From the NCBI RefSeq assembly GCF_900100275.1, contig NZ_FNET01000014.1, positions 167,291-231,290 on the forward strand: a stretch of 64,000 nucleotides of DNA, in the 5' to 3' direction. The notes beneath the pieces were generated by a model, which saw nothing but the letters and a program-made list of their open reading frames with translations, was not told the origin of the DNA and did not search any database. Below, one piece after another: positions 48,685 through 57,129 of this stretch. A program made the translations under genes and the position numbers. The stretch is from Lentzea albidocapillata subsp. violacea. Its GTDB lineage: Bacteria > Actinomycetota > Actinomycetes > Mycobacteriales > Pseudonocardiaceae. Position 1 is the stretch's first letter; each line of letters begins with the position of its first letter.

Positions 48685-49068
48685 GTGGCAGCCACCGACG
48701 AGGCACGACGGCTGGCGCTGGTCGCGGCGAACGCAGCGGCCGACAAGAAGGCGCACGACGTGACGGTGCTCGACGTCTCCGACCAGCTCGTGATCACCGA
48801 CGTGTTCGTGATCGCGTCCGCTCACAACGAGCGGCAGGTCGGCGCGATCGTCGACAACATCGAGGAGAAGCTGCGGGAGGCCGGCACGAAGCCGGTGCGC
48901 CGCGAAGGGGCCCGCGAGGGCCGGTGGGTGCTGCTGGACTTCGTGGACGTCGTGGTGCACGTTCAGCACACGGAGGAGCGCAGCTTCTACGGCCTGGAGC
49001 GGCTGTGGAAGGACTGCCCGCGGATCGAGTTCGAAGCGGACGCCCCTGCCGACTCCAAGGCTGAATGA
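48685..49068 (+). CDS. rsfS: Ribosome silencing factor
   Basis: 127 residues from GTG with AGAGGAG upstream. Contains VLDVSDQLVITDVFVIASAHNERQV and WVLLDFVDVVVHV, the RsfS/DUF143 pattern. It binds L14 and blocks subunit joining when nutrients are scarce. Standard place between nadD and the phosphoglycerate-mutase-like gene; starts 8 nt before the latter, so co-transcribed. Confidence 0.95.
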   Translation: MAATDEARRLALVAANAAADKKAHDVTVLDVSDQLVITDVFVIASAHNERQVGAIVDNIEEKLREAGTKPVRREGAREGRWVLLDFVDVVVHVQHTEERSFYGLERLWKDCPRIEFEADAPADSKAE

Positions 49069-49076
49069 GGTAGCTG

Positions 49077-49682
49077 ATGGCCCTGAGCCGGCTCGTGCTG
49101 TGGCGGCACGGTGAGACCGACTACAACGCGACCGGTCGTCTGCAGGGTCATCTGGACTCGGCGCTCACCGAGACCGGCTTGAACCAGGCCAGGTTCGCCG
49201 TGCCGGTGCTCGCCGGGTTCGAACCGGAGATCGTCGTGGCGTCCGACCTCCAACGCGCGCGCAACACCGCCGGGGTGTTCACCTCGTCGACGGACATTCC
49301 GTTACGGATCGACGAACGGCTGCGCGAGACCCACCTGGGCAAGTGGCAGGGCCTGAACGTGGCCGAGGTGGAGCGGGAGTGGCCAGGCGCGGTCACGGTG
49401 TGGCGCACCGATCCGACCTTCGTGCCGCCGGACGGCGAGTCGCGCGTCGAGGTGGCCGAGCGGGCCATCAAGGTCGTGCACGAGGTGGACGCGGAGTTCT
49501 CCGGCACCGTGCTGCTGTGCGCGCACGGTGGCCTGATCAGCGCCCTGACCGGCCGGCTGCTCGGCCTGCCGGTGGAGAACTGGTCGCAGCTCGGTGGCAT
49601 CTCGAACTGCCACTGGACCGTGTTCACCCGGCGCAACGACCTCTGGCGGCTGACGTCGTACAACGCGGGCACCACGCGTTGA
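49077..49682 (+). CDS. gpgP: Histidine phosphatase, glucosyl-3-phosphoglycerate phosphatase-like
   Basis: 201 residues of the phosphoglycerate-mutase fold: catalytic RHGETDYN, ASDLQRARNTA, ETHLGKWQGL and CAHGGLISAL. The gene order rsfS - this gene - SGNH protein - DegV equals that around mycobacterial gpgP (Rv2419c), whose product dephosphorylates glucosyl-3-phosphoglycerate for methylglucose lipopolysaccharide synthesis. Sequence alone only shows a histidine phosphatase; the specific role comes from synteny. Its TGA overlaps the TTG start of the next gene (TTGA). Confidence 0.8.
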   Translation: MALSRLVLWRHGETDYNATGRLQGHLDSALTETGLNQARFAVPVLAGFEPEIVVASDLQRARNTAGVFTSSTDIPLRIDERLRETHLGKWQGLNVAEVEREWPGAVTVWRTDPTFVPPDGESRVEVAERAIKVVHEVDAEFSGTVLLCAHGGLISALTGRLLGLPVENWSQLGGISNCHWTVFTRRNDLWRLTSYNAGTTR

Positions 49683-50392
49683 GACTGCTCGTCCTCGGGG
49701 ACTCGCTGTCGTTCTTCGGGCCGTCCGGGCCGCTGCCCGCTGATCATCCACGCCTGTGGCACAACATCTGTGCCGAGGCGCTGGGTGGAACGGCTGAGCT
49801 GGCGGCCGGCTTCGGGTGGACGGCGCGGGACGCCTGGTGGGCGTTGACCGGGGATCCACGGATCTGGTCGTTGCTGCCCCGTACGGACGTGCTGGTGTTC
49901 GCGGTGGGCAGCATGGACACGCTGCCCTCGCCGTTGCCGACGTATCTGCGCGAGGGGCTGCGTTATGTGCGGCCGGACTGGCTACGGCGGTGGGTGCGTG
50001 CGCGGTATCAGTTCGTGCAGCCCCGGTTGGCGCCTTACACGCGGGCGTCGTTGCCTCCTGCGCTGACCGCGCGTTATCTGCGGGACATGCTGGAGTCCGT
50101 TCGCAATCTCCAGTACACGATGCCGGCGGTCGGGATCGTGCCGTCGGTGCATCGCGCGGCTACGTACGCGTACGCCCATCAGGGGCACGCGGCTGCGGTT
50201 GCGGCCGTGCGTGGCTGGGCCGCGGGTGCGGACGTGCCGTTGCTGGACCTGCCCGCCGTGATCGGGGAGCACGTGCGGTCCGGTGCCGGAAACCCGGACG
50301 GGATGCACTGGGGCTGGGAGGGCCACGAACTCGTGGGCAAGGCGATGGCCTCATTGATCTCGTCCGTGGCGTTGAGTCCCTCGGAGGAGTGA
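49679..50392 (+). CDS. SGNH-hydrolase-fold protein, OctT-like
   Basis: 237 residues from TTG overlapping the preceding stop. SGNH block I LLVLGDSLSFFG with the nucleophile serine, FAVGSMD in block III, and the C-terminal GNPDGMHWGWEGHEL with the catalytic D and H. By position it corresponds to mycobacterial Rv2418c (octanoyltransferase OctT), which acylates the precursor made after GpgP. Acyltransferase or esterase activity is inferred; the fold is clear. Translationally coupled to the phosphatase. Confidence 0.83.
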   Translation: MRLLVLGDSLSFFGPSGPLPADHPRLWHNICAEALGGTAELAAGFGWTARDAWWALTGDPRIWSLLPRTDVLVFAVGSMDTLPSPLPTYLREGLRYVRPDWLRRWVRARYQFVQPRLAPYTRASLPPALTARYLRDMLESVRNLQYTMPAVGIVPSVHRAATYAYAHQGHAAAVAAVRGWAAGADVPLLDLPAVIGEHVRSGAGNPDGMHWGWEGHELVGKAMASLISSVALSPSEE

Positions 50393-50412
50393 GCCCCGTA
50401 GGCTCGTCGCTC

Positions 50413-51306
50413 GTGCGCATCTCCATCGTCACCGACTCCACGGCATACCTGCCCGAGGGGTTCGCGAAGCGCCATGCGATCACCGTGGTGCCGCTGCACG
50501 TCGCGGTGGACGGTGCCGGACGCCTCGACGGCGTCGACTTCGGTCCTTTCGAACTGGCCAGTGCCCTCGCCGAGCACCGCCGGGTGACCACGTCACGTCC
50601 CACGCCGGGCGAGATGGCCGCCGTGTACCGAGAGGCCCTGTCGTCGTCAGATGCGGTCGTGTCCGTGCATCTCTCTCGTGAGCTGTCCGGGACGTGGGAA
50701 GCCGCACGGCTGGCTGCGGAGGAGGTCGGTCCTACTCGGATTCGCGTTGTCGACTCGCGGTCGACGGGCATGGGGCTCGGGTTCTCGGTGTTGCGCGCAT
50801 GTGCGGCCGTGGCCGCCGGGTGCTCGCACGCCGAGGTCGAGGACGCTGCTTCCGCGGCCGCTCACCAGACGCGGATGTTCTTCTGCCTGGAGACGCTGGA
50901 CTACCTGCGCCGAGGCGGGCGAATCGGTACGGCGGCGGCGCTGGTGGGGACCGCGCTGGCTGTGAAACCGTTGCTGCACATGGACGACGGCCGGATCGTC
51001 CCGCTGGAGAAGGTGCGCACGATGAGCCGCGCGGTGGGCCGTCTGGTCGACCTGGCGGCGGCCGCGGCGGGCGATGGTCCCGTCGGACTGGCCGTGCACC
51101 ACCTGGCCGCTCCCGAACGCGCCGCCGAACTGGCGACCCGCCTGGACGAACGGCTGCCCGGCTCCACGGGATGCGTGATCTCGGAGGTCGGCGCGGTGAT
51201 CGGCGCGCACACGGGCCCAGGCGTGCTGGGCGTCGTGGTGCTGCCGGGAGGACCCGACAGCCTCCCACAGTCCCCCGACAATTCCTCGTCCCCGATGCGC
51301 GAGTGA
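50413..51306 (+). CDS. DegV family fatty-acid-binding protein
   Basis: 297 residues. N-terminal ISIVTDSTAYLP, then VTTSRPTPGEM, VSVHLSRELSGTWEAA and the C-terminal GAVIGAHTGPGVLGVV, all typical of DegV. These proteins (FakB-like in Firmicutes) bind a fatty acid. GTG 50413 is preferred over an overlapping GTG 24 bp upstream because TAGGCT (50399-50404) is 8 nt before it and the family starts here. Position equals Rv2417c in mycobacteria. Confidence 0.92.
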   Translation: MRISIVTDSTAYLPEGFAKRHAITVVPLHVAVDGAGRLDGVDFGPFELASALAEHRRVTTSRPTPGEMAAVYREALSSSDAVVSVHLSRELSGTWEAARLAAEEVGPTRIRVVDSRSTGMGLGFSVLRACAAVAAGCSHAEVEDAASAAAHQTRMFFCLETLDYLRRGGRIGTAAALVGTALAVKPLLHMDDGRIVPLEKVRTMSRAVGRLVDLAAAAAGDGPVGLAVHHLAAPERAAELATRLDERLPGSTGCVISEVGAVIGAHTGPGVLGVVVLPGGPDSLPQSPDNSSSPMRE

Positions 51307-51313
51307 TCGCGAC

Positions 51314-51340
51314 CTGTCCACAACCCGCGAGTAATCCACA
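51314..51340 (+). other. Two DnaA-box-like 9-mers upstream of comEA
   Basis: CTGTCCACA (51314-51322) and TAATCCACA (51332-51340) each differ by one base from known actinomycete DnaA boxes (TTGTCCACA, TTATCCACA), in the same orientation, 18 bp apart. They lie in the 87-bp gap before comEA. Two boxes do not make an origin; they may titrate DnaA or regulate the com genes, or be chance. Confidence 0.35.
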
Positions 51341-51393
51341 GCCCCGGAGCTCACCCCACCTCCCCACCCATCCCGCTCCGTAACGTCGCTCGC

Positions 51394-52092
51394 ATGTTCC
51401 CCCGCTCCCACCAGGACTCCCTCCCGACCGAACGCCTGGCCGCCCTGGCCGACAAGGTGAGAGCCGACCCGACCCTGGTCTACGCACGATCAGAGGACTC
51501 GGACGAACACGGCTCGCCCCGCCGCCGCTTCCGCCTGCCGCGCCTCCCGCGCCGCGGCCTGCTCGCTCTCGGCGTGGCCGTGGCGTGCACGGTGATAGGC
51601 CTGGGCAGCTGGTGGCAGAGCTCCGCCGCCGAGCCGGCCCCGGACCTGGCCCTGGTGAGCACCACGGTCCCGGCCCCCGAGCTGGTCGTGGACGTGGTCG
51701 GCGAGGTGGCCACCCCAGGCCTGATCACAGCACCGTCAGGCGCCCGAGTCGCCGACGCCGTCCGCCTCGCCGGAGGCATGAAGCCGGGCACGAACCTGTA
51801 CAACCTGAACCTGGCCCGCAAACTCACCGATGGCGAACAGATAGCGGTGGGCATCCCACCCCCGCTCCAGGCAGGCGCGGCCCAGGCCGGTGGGTCCCAG
51901 CCGAAGCTGAACCTGAACTCCGCCAGCGCGACCGAACTGGACGGCCTCCCCGGCGTGGGCCCGGTGACGGCTCAACGCATCGTCGAGCACCGCACCCGCA
52001 AGGGCCCGTTCGCGTCGGTGGACCAACTCCGCGACGTGGAGGGCATCGGCGAATCGAAGCTGGCCAAGCTGGCCAAGCTGGTCCACACATGA
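51394..52092 (+). CDS. comEA: ComEA-type DNA-binding competence protein
   Basis: 232 residues. A cytoplasmic N-terminus, one membrane anchor (about 56-76, LLALGVAVACTVIGLGSWW), an SLBB domain (VVDVVGEVATPGLITAPSG) and a C-terminal pair of helix-hairpin-helix motifs (LNLNSASATELDGLPGVG, VEGIGESKLAKL). It should bind incoming DNA outside the membrane for ComEC. It is followed not directly by comEC but by about 0.95 kb of repetitive DNA. Mycobacteria keep comEA-comEC adjacent. Confidence 0.93.
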   Translation: MFPRSHQDSLPTERLAALADKVRADPTLVYARSEDSDEHGSPRRRFRLPRLPRRGLLALGVAVACTVIGLGSWWQSSAAEPAPDLALVSTTVPAPELVVDVVGEVATPGLITAPSGARVADAVRLAGGMKPGTNLYNLNLARKLTDGEQIAVGIPPPLQAGAAQAGGSQPKLNLNSASATELDGLPGVGPVTAQRIVEHRTRKGPFASVDQLRDVEGIGESKLAKLAKLVHT

Positions 52093-52583
52093 CCCTCGCG
52101 ACCAAGGCCCTGGCCCTCTACCACCGCACCAGAGCCCAGTACCTCCAGCTAACCAGCCCATCCCGCTTCCCAGCGGACCACAACCACCTCGCCCGCCCGC
52201 TGGCCGTCACGTTCCCCCTGCACCGCTCCCCAACCTCGCCCCGCCGCCGGCGCCGCCCGCTGAACACCGCGCTCCGCCACCTGCTGGCCACTTCCTTCCC
52301 GCCACCTCCACCACCGCGCCCGGCTCCGCTTGTTCCACTCGCTGCTTCACCACTCGCTGCTGCTGCGCCAGCCGCTGCTTCAACTGTCGCTGCTGCTCCG
52401 GCCGCCGCTGCTGCTCCGGCCGCCGCTGCTTCACCTGTCGCTGCTGCGCCAGCCGCTGCTGCGCCAGCCGCTGCTGCGCCAGCCGCTGCTGCGCCAGCCG
52501 CTGCTGCGCCAGCCGCTGCTGCTCCGCCCGTCGTCATGCAACGGCAGTGCCGCATATGCGCCGCAACCGTGCAGCCGCCCTGA
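52089..52583 (+). CDS. Candidate low-complexity ORF coupled to comEA
   Basis: 164 residues; its ATG overlaps the comEA stop (ATGA). The first ~70 residues are not repetitive and have high third-position GC. The remainder is Pro/Ala (AAPAA) repeat encoded by the minisatellite, ending with CRICAATVQPP. It has no recognisable family and could be chance: the repeat is also open on the other strand. Kept because of the overlap with comEA. Confidence 0.35.
   Translation: MTLATKALALYHRTRAQYLQLTSPSRFPADHNHLARPLAVTFPLHRSPTSPRRRRRPLNTALRHLLATSFPPPPPPRPAPLVPLAASPLAAAAPAAASTVAAAPAAAAAPAAAASPVAAAPAAAAPAAAAPAAAAPAAAAPAAAAPPVVMQRQCRICAATVQPP
52390..52530. repeat. 15-bp minisatellite (with degenerate 15/18-bp units)
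   Basis: Five perfect copies of CTGCTGCGCCAGCCG run from 52441 to 52515, with a degenerate copy after them and degenerate 18-bp and 15-bp units before. The unit length keeps reading frames, encoding AAPAA in one plus frame. Slippage would change copy number easily. Confidence 0.9.
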
Positions 52584-52842
52584 ACCTGCCGCCGTACCAA
52601 CGAAAACGAGCCGCGCGACCCCAACATCAGTCCGCCGCCCAGCCCACACCACCCCGACCGCCCAGGTGAATCCACCGCCTCACCGCGGCCGGGCTCCTGA
52701 CCTGTCCTCCCGGCCAGCCCACCAATCCAGCCGGACCCGCCTACAGCGTTCCGAGCCGCGATCTCAGCCCGGAGCCCACTTTCCGTCACCGATCGGAGTC
52801 AGCCATGCCGTCAGTCCGCAGCACCCGTCACCCGCGCATCGA

Positions 52843-52914
52843 CACCGCCTGGCACCACCCCACCGCCTGGCACCACCCCACCGCCTGGCACCACCCCACC
52901 GCCTGGCACCACCC
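52843..52914. repeat. 18-bp minisatellite
   Basis: Four perfect tandem copies of CACCGCCTGGCACCACCC, with a degenerate fifth copy following. One plus frame from ATG 52805 would read TAWHHP repeats but runs over the comEC start, so no gene is called. About 450 bp (52584-53037) here contain no credible gene. Confidence 0.9.
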
Positions 52915-53037
52915 CACGGCCAGGCACCCCCAAGTGCAGGCGCAATCCCTCCCGCACCGTCCCCCGAAGCTTCCGCGACCACGCCAGGGCAGCCCCACCC
53001 ATGACCCGAGACCTCCCACCGGACAGGGGAGGCCCCG

Positions 53038-55803
53038 ATGCCTCGCAAACACCCGGTAACCCACGACTTCCGCCTGGTCCCGGCAGCCGCGGCAGTCTGG
53101 GCCACAGCCGTGGCCGGTCTCTTCCTGAGCTGGCAGGCCGCAGTGCTCACCGGTCTGGCCGCAGGAGCCGTCGGCCTCACGGCGTGGCGAAGAGCCTGGT
53201 GGAACAGGACCTGCGCGATAGCGCTCCTGATCTCCGGCCCGGTCGCCGCGGCCTGGGTGGGCGGCAACGTCCTGCGAGCCGAGTCCCACCCACTCCATCT
53301 GGCCGCCGACGAAGGCCGCAGCACCACCCTCACCGTCGAACTCACCACCAGACCGAAGGGAATCCGGGCCGCGGGCTTCGGCGGAACCCAGGCAGGCGTG
53401 GAGAACGTCGTGATCAGAGCGACGGCGAACGGCGCCCAGCTGGTGCTGCTGGCCCCGGCGGACAAGTGGCGAGATCTGTTGCCAGGGCAGAAGGTCACGG
53501 TCAAAGGCACTCTTGCGCCCTCTAGGGGCGGCGACCTGGCGTCGGCGTTGTTGAGGGTGCGCGGTCCGCCGCAGGACCCGTGGCCGGCACCGGTCTGGCA
53601 GACCTGGGCCGACGAGCTCCGCGATGGCCTGAGACAGGCCAGCAAGGTCCTCGGCGACGAGGAAGCCGGGCTCCTGCCGGCCCTCGTGGTGGGCGACACC
53701 GAGCAGATGGTGCCGCGCATCGTGGAGGAGTTCCGGACCGCCGGCCTCGCCCACCTGCTCGCGGTGAGCGGGGCGAACCTGGCCATCGTCTGCGGGGCGG
53801 TCTACCTGCTCACCAGACGCCTCGGTCCACGTCCGGCGGCGTTCGCCGCCCTGGCGGCGCTGGTCGGGTTCGTCATCCTGGCCGGACCGGAGCCGAGCGT
53901 GCTCAGGGCCGCTGTCATGGGTGCTGTCGCGCTGCTGGCGCTGGTGCTGGGCCGGCAACGGTCCGCGGTGCCGAGCCTTGCGACGGCGGTGCTCGTCCTG
54001 GTGTTGCACGATCCGGCGCTGGGTGGTGATCCGGGGTTCGCGTTGTCCGTGGTGGCGACGGCGGCGTTGGTGCTCGTCGCGCCGAAGTGGGCGCGGGCGC
54101 TCAAACGGCGTGGCGTGCCGAACGGGCTGGCTGAGGCGATCGTCGTGCCGATGGCCGCGAGCCTGGCCACGGCGCCGGTGGTGGCCGGGCTCTCCGGACA
54201 GGTGAGCCTGGTGTCGGTGGTGGCCAACCTCGTCGCCGGGCCGGTGGTCGCGCCGGCGACCGTGCTGGGTGTGCTGGCGGCGGCCGTCGCGCCGCTCTCG
54301 CCCCAGGTGGCCGAGGTGGTCACCCACGTCGCCGGGCCCGCTGTGAGTTGGCTGATCACGGTCGGGCGGCAGGCATCGGCTGTGCCCGGCGCGGCGGTCG
54401 GCTGGCCGGACGGCTGGGCCGGCGCGTTCGCGCTGACGGTCGTGACCGCCGTGGTCGTGTTGTTGGTGCGGTTCAAGAAGACGCGGACGTTGGTCGTCGC
54501 GGTGCTCGTAGGCGGGTTCGTGGTGCTGGTGCCGGTGAGAGTCGTGGCGCCGGTCTGGCCGCCTGCCGGGTGGAAGGTCGTCAGCTGCGACGTCGGCCAG
54601 GGCGACGCGCTGGTCCTCGCGACCGACGCCGCCGACACGGCGGTGCTGGTCGACACCGGGCCCGATCCCGGCGCGGTCGACCGGTGTCTGAAAACGCTGG
54701 GAATCAAGAGGATTCCGCTGGTGGTGCTGACGCACCTGCACGCGGACCACGTCGGCGGCCTAGACGCCGTGTTCACCGGTCGTGCGGTGGGGGCGGTGGC
54801 AGTCGGGCCGCTCAAGGAGCCCGCGTGGGCGTGGAGGGAGGTCAGCGAACGGGCGCGCGCTCACGGCGTGCGGGTCGTGGAGCCGAAGGCAGGCGAGCGG
54901 TTCGCCTTGCCAGGACTGGAGTTGGAGGTGATGGGACCGAGGCGGCCGCCGATCGCCGGGGCCGAGAACACGACGGTGAACGACTACTCGCTCGTGCTCA
55001 GGGCGCACACGAGGGCGGGCCGGGTGTTGCTCACCGGTGACGTCGAACTGACCGGCCAGGCGGCGTTGCTGGGGGAGCGGGACCTGAGCGCCGAGGTGCT
55101 CAAGGTGCCGCACCACGGTTCGCGGTACTCGCTGCCCGCGTTCCTGAAGGCCGTGCGGCCTCGGGTGGCGCTGGTGAGCGTCGGCGCGGGCAACAGGTAC
55201 GGGCACCCGAGCCCACACGTCATCGACGTGTTGCGGGCGGCAGGTGCGTTGGTGTTGCGCACGGACAAGGACGGCGACCTGGCGGTGTTGCCGGGAAACC
55301 GAATCGTACGAAGGAGAAGAGATGGTCTGGGTCAGGTTGTTCAACGCGCGCTACCCGATTCCCGGTGGCACGCCGGGCCTCGCATGGGCGCTGTGGCAGA
55401 CGAACTACTCGGCCACGCCGTGGCCGCACGACGAGCTGAAACCAGATTTCGGTTACTACATCTGCGAAACACTCGAAGACGGCACCCGCGCCGTCACGCA
55501 CAAGGCGACGACCACGCACGCGCTGCCGCCGACGAAGGCGGCGACACCGGAGGAGGCGTACGACCTCGCCGCGGAGCACGTGTTCGACGACGCGCTGCGG
55601 ATCGCGCCGGACGTCTGGCACGACTACCACTACAACGCACTCAAGGCGGAAGCCCCGTGGCCGCAACGGATCGTGGCATGGCGAGCGACCGTGGAGGCGG
55701 TCGGGCCGCACGTGGTGGATGGCCTGCAACGCTTCCCGCGCACGGGCTGGCTCAAGACGGACGCGATCTCCTTGTGAGCCAACGTGTTCATGTCCGGACG
55801 TGA
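53038..55803 (+). CDS. comEC: ComEC/Rec2-type DNA uptake channel, with an abnormal frame extension
   Basis: 921 residues as read; ATG has GGGGAGG 5 nt upstream. N-terminal membrane part (DUF4131-like, then the competence domain with LAVSGANLAIV), and from about residue 515 the metallo-beta-lactamase domain (CDVGQGDA, LTHLHADHVGGLD, LTGDVELTG, PHHGSRYS). The family ends near residue 754 (DGDLAVLPGN). Beyond this the frame has no stop for about 167 codons and is Arg/Gly/Ala-rich, overlapping the whole next gene in another frame. That tail is probably not natural protein: a lost stop or a small indel is more likely. The real end is uncertain. Confidence 0.88.
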   Translation: MPRKHPVTHDFRLVPAAAAVWATAVAGLFLSWQAAVLTGLAAGAVGLTAWRRAWWNRTCAIALLISGPVAAAWVGGNVLRAESHPLHLAADEGRSTTLTVELTTRPKGIRAAGFGGTQAGVENVVIRATANGAQLVLLAPADKWRDLLPGQKVTVKGTLAPSRGGDLASALLRVRGPPQDPWPAPVWQTWADELRDGLRQASKVLGDEEAGLLPALVVGDTEQMVPRIVEEFRTAGLAHLLAVSGANLAIVCGAVYLLTRRLGPRPAAFAALAALVGFVILAGPEPSVLRAAVMGAVALLALVLGRQRSAVPSLATAVLVLVLHDPALGGDPGFALSVVATAALVLVAPKWARALKRRGVPNGLAEAIVVPMAASLATAPVVAGLSGQVSLVSVVANLVAGPVVAPATVLGVLAAAVAPLSPQVAEVVTHVAGPAVSWLITVGRQASAVPGAAVGWPDGWAGAFALTVVTAVVVLLVRFKKTRTLVVAVLVGGFVVLVPVRVVAPVWPPAGWKVVSCDVGQGDALVLATDAADTAVLVDTGPDPGAVDRCLKTLGIKRIPLVVLTHLHADHVGGLDAVFTGRAVGAVAVGPLKEPAWAWREVSERARAHGVRVVEPKAGERFALPGLELEVMGPRRPPIAGAENTTVNDYSLVLRAHTRAGRVLLTGDVELTGQAALLGERDLSAEVLKVPHHGSRYSLPAFLKAVRPRVALVSVGAGNRYGHPSPHVIDVLRAAGALVLRTDKDGDLAVLPGNRIVRRRRDGLGQVVQRALPDSRWHAGPRMGAVADELLGHAVAARRAETRFRLLHLRNTRRRHPRRHAQGDDHARAAADEGGDTGGGVRPRRGARVRRRAADRAGRLARLPLQRTQGGSPVAATDRGMASDRGGGRAARGGWPATLPAHGLAQDGRDLLVSQRVHVRT
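55322..55777 (+). CDS. Conserved hypothetical protein overlapping the comEC frame
   Basis: 151 residues; ATG preceded by AAGGAG at good spacing. The composition is that of a normal globular protein (MVWVRLFNARYPIPGG, LKPDFGYYICETLEDGTRAV, DVWHDYHYNALKAEAPWPQ), with aromatic residues and balanced charge, unlike the comEC tail in the overlapping frame. No signal or membrane segment; no family recognised. It ends before a perfect bidirectional terminator. This frame is much more likely to be translated than the overlapping one. Confidence 0.72.
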   Translation: MVWVRLFNARYPIPGGTPGLAWALWQTNYSATPWPHDELKPDFGYYICETLEDGTRAVTHKATTTHALPPTKAATPEEAYDLAAEHVFDDALRIAPDVWHDYHYNALKAEAPWPQRIVAWRATVEAVGPHVVDGLQRFPRTGWLKTDAISL

Positions 55804-55805
55804 AA

Positions 55806-55837
55806 CGGCTCGGGGACGCGAGCGCGTCCCCGAGCCG
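55806..55837. terminator. Bidirectional terminator between the 151-residue gene and thrC
   Basis: CGGCTCGGGGACGC and GCGTCCCCGAGCCG form a perfect 14-bp stem with a 4-base loop. It lies between convergent genes and can serve both. Confidence 0.88.
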
Positions 55838-55859
55838 GAGGAAGGGTGGAGGGAGGTGG

Positions 55860-57116
55860 TTAACCCAGTGCCTTGATGACGGCCTCGGCCGACGGCGGGA
55901 CCGTCGCGCGCGGGCCGATCGTGTCGCCGAGCGCGTCGAGGGTCTTGAGACCGTCGCCGGTGATCAGCAGCACGGTCTCGGCGTCCGGGTCGAGCTGGCC
56001 CGACTCGAACAGCTTCTTCGCCGTCGCGACGGTCACGCCACCGGCGGTCTCGGCGAAGATGCCCTCGGTGCGGGCGAGCAGCTTGATGCCCTCGACGACC
56101 TCTTCGTCGGTGACGTCGTCGATGGCGCCGTTGGTGCGGCGCACCGCGTCGAGCACGTACGGGCCGTCGGCCGGGGCGCCGATCGCCAGCGAGCGGGCGA
56201 TGGTGTCCGGGCGGACTGGGCGGATGACGTCGTGGCCCGCCTTGAACGCGGCGGAGATCGGGGAGCAGCCGGTGGCCTGCGCGCCGAACACCTTGTACGG
56301 CGAGGCTTCGACGAGGTCGAGCTGGCCGAGTTCGCGGAACGCCTTGTCGACCTTGGTGAGCTGCGAGCCGGACGCGATCGGCACGACGATCTGGTCGGGC
56401 AGGCGCCAGCCGAGCTGCTCGGCGACCTCGTAGCCGAGCGTCTTCGAGCCTTCCGCGTAGTACGGGCGGACGTTGACGTTCACGAACGCCCAGTCCTCGT
56501 TCTCCGCGGCGAGTTCCTGGGCGAGGCGGTTCACGTCGTCGTAGTTGCCGTCGACGGCGATCAGGGCGCCTTCGTAGACGGCGCTCATGAGGATCTTGGC
56601 GCGCTCGAGATTGGAGGGAACGAGAACGACGGACTTCCAGCCCGCGCGGGCGGCGGCCGCGGCGACGGCGTTCGCCAGGTTGCCGGTGGATGGGCAGGCC
56701 AGCACCTTGAAGCCGAGTTCGCGGGCGGCGGCCAGCGCAACGCCGACGACGCGGTCCTTGAACGAGTGCGTGGGGTTGCCGGTGTCGTCCTTCACCCAGA
56801 TCTTGCGGACGCCCAGGGCCTTGGCGAGGTTGTGCGCCTCGACCAGGCGTGTGCCGCCGGGATCGGTGTTCGGGTGCTGTTCCACAGTGGACGGAACAGG
56901 GAGGAGGCCGCGGTAGCGCCAGATCGACCTGGGGCCGGCCTCGATGTCCTCGCGCCGGATCTTGCCGAAGTCGTAGGCCACTTCCAGCGGCCCGAAACAC
57001 TCGAGACAGGCGTACTCAGGTGCGAGAGGGGTTTCGTTGCCACACTCCCGGCACAGCAGTGCCCGGGCAGGGCCGAGGTCGAACTTCGTGCTCGTGGGCA
57101 CAGTGACAGCAGTCAT
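55860..57116 (-). CDS. thrC: Threonine synthase
   Basis: 418 residues. An N-terminal zinc-ribbon-like segment (LCRECGN, ACLECFG) is followed by the PLP fold with Schiff-base lysine K120 (THSFKDR), phosphate-binding and GSQLTK/ATGCSPI regions. It converts O-phosphohomoserine to threonine. ATG 57116 is used with GAGGAG about 10 nt upstream; an ATG 18 bp earlier lies within the riboswitch. A SAM-I riboswitch precedes it, so synthesis responds to S-adenosylmethionine, linking threonine and methionine branches that share phosphohomoserine. Confidence 0.96.
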   Translation of the reverse strand: MTAVTVPTSTKFDLGPARALLCRECGNETPLAPEYACLECFGPLEVAYDFGKIRREDIEAGPRSIWRYRGLLPVPSTVEQHPNTDPGGTRLVEAHNLAKALGVRKIWVKDDTGNPTHSFKDRVVGVALAAARELGFKVLACPSTGNLANAVAAAAARAGWKSVVLVPSNLERAKILMSAVYEGALIAVDGNYDDVNRLAQELAAENEDWAFVNVNVRPYYAEGSKTLGYEVAEQLGWRLPDQIVVPIASGSQLTKVDKAFRELGQLDLVEASPYKVFGAQATGCSPISAAFKAGHDVIRPVRPDTIARSLAIGAPADGPYVLDAVRRTNGAIDDVTDEEVVEGIKLLARTEGIFAETAGGVTVATAKKLFESGQLDPDAETVLLITGDGLKTLDALGDTIGPRATVPPSAEAVIKALG

Positions 57117-57129
57117 CGCGAGGTATCTC

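Noticed and set aside
51307..51393. Possible replication origin because of DnaA-like boxes
   Set aside because: Only two imperfect boxes, no AT-rich unwinding element, and no dnaA/dnaN/gyr genes nearby.
52118..52789. Minus-strand Ala/Gly-rich ORF over the minisatellite
   Set aside because: The repeat is open in several frames. No start signal, and low complexity throughout.
52390..52914. Possible CRISPR array
   Set aside because: The units are contiguous tandem repeats of 15 and 18 bp without unique spacers, and no cas genes are near.
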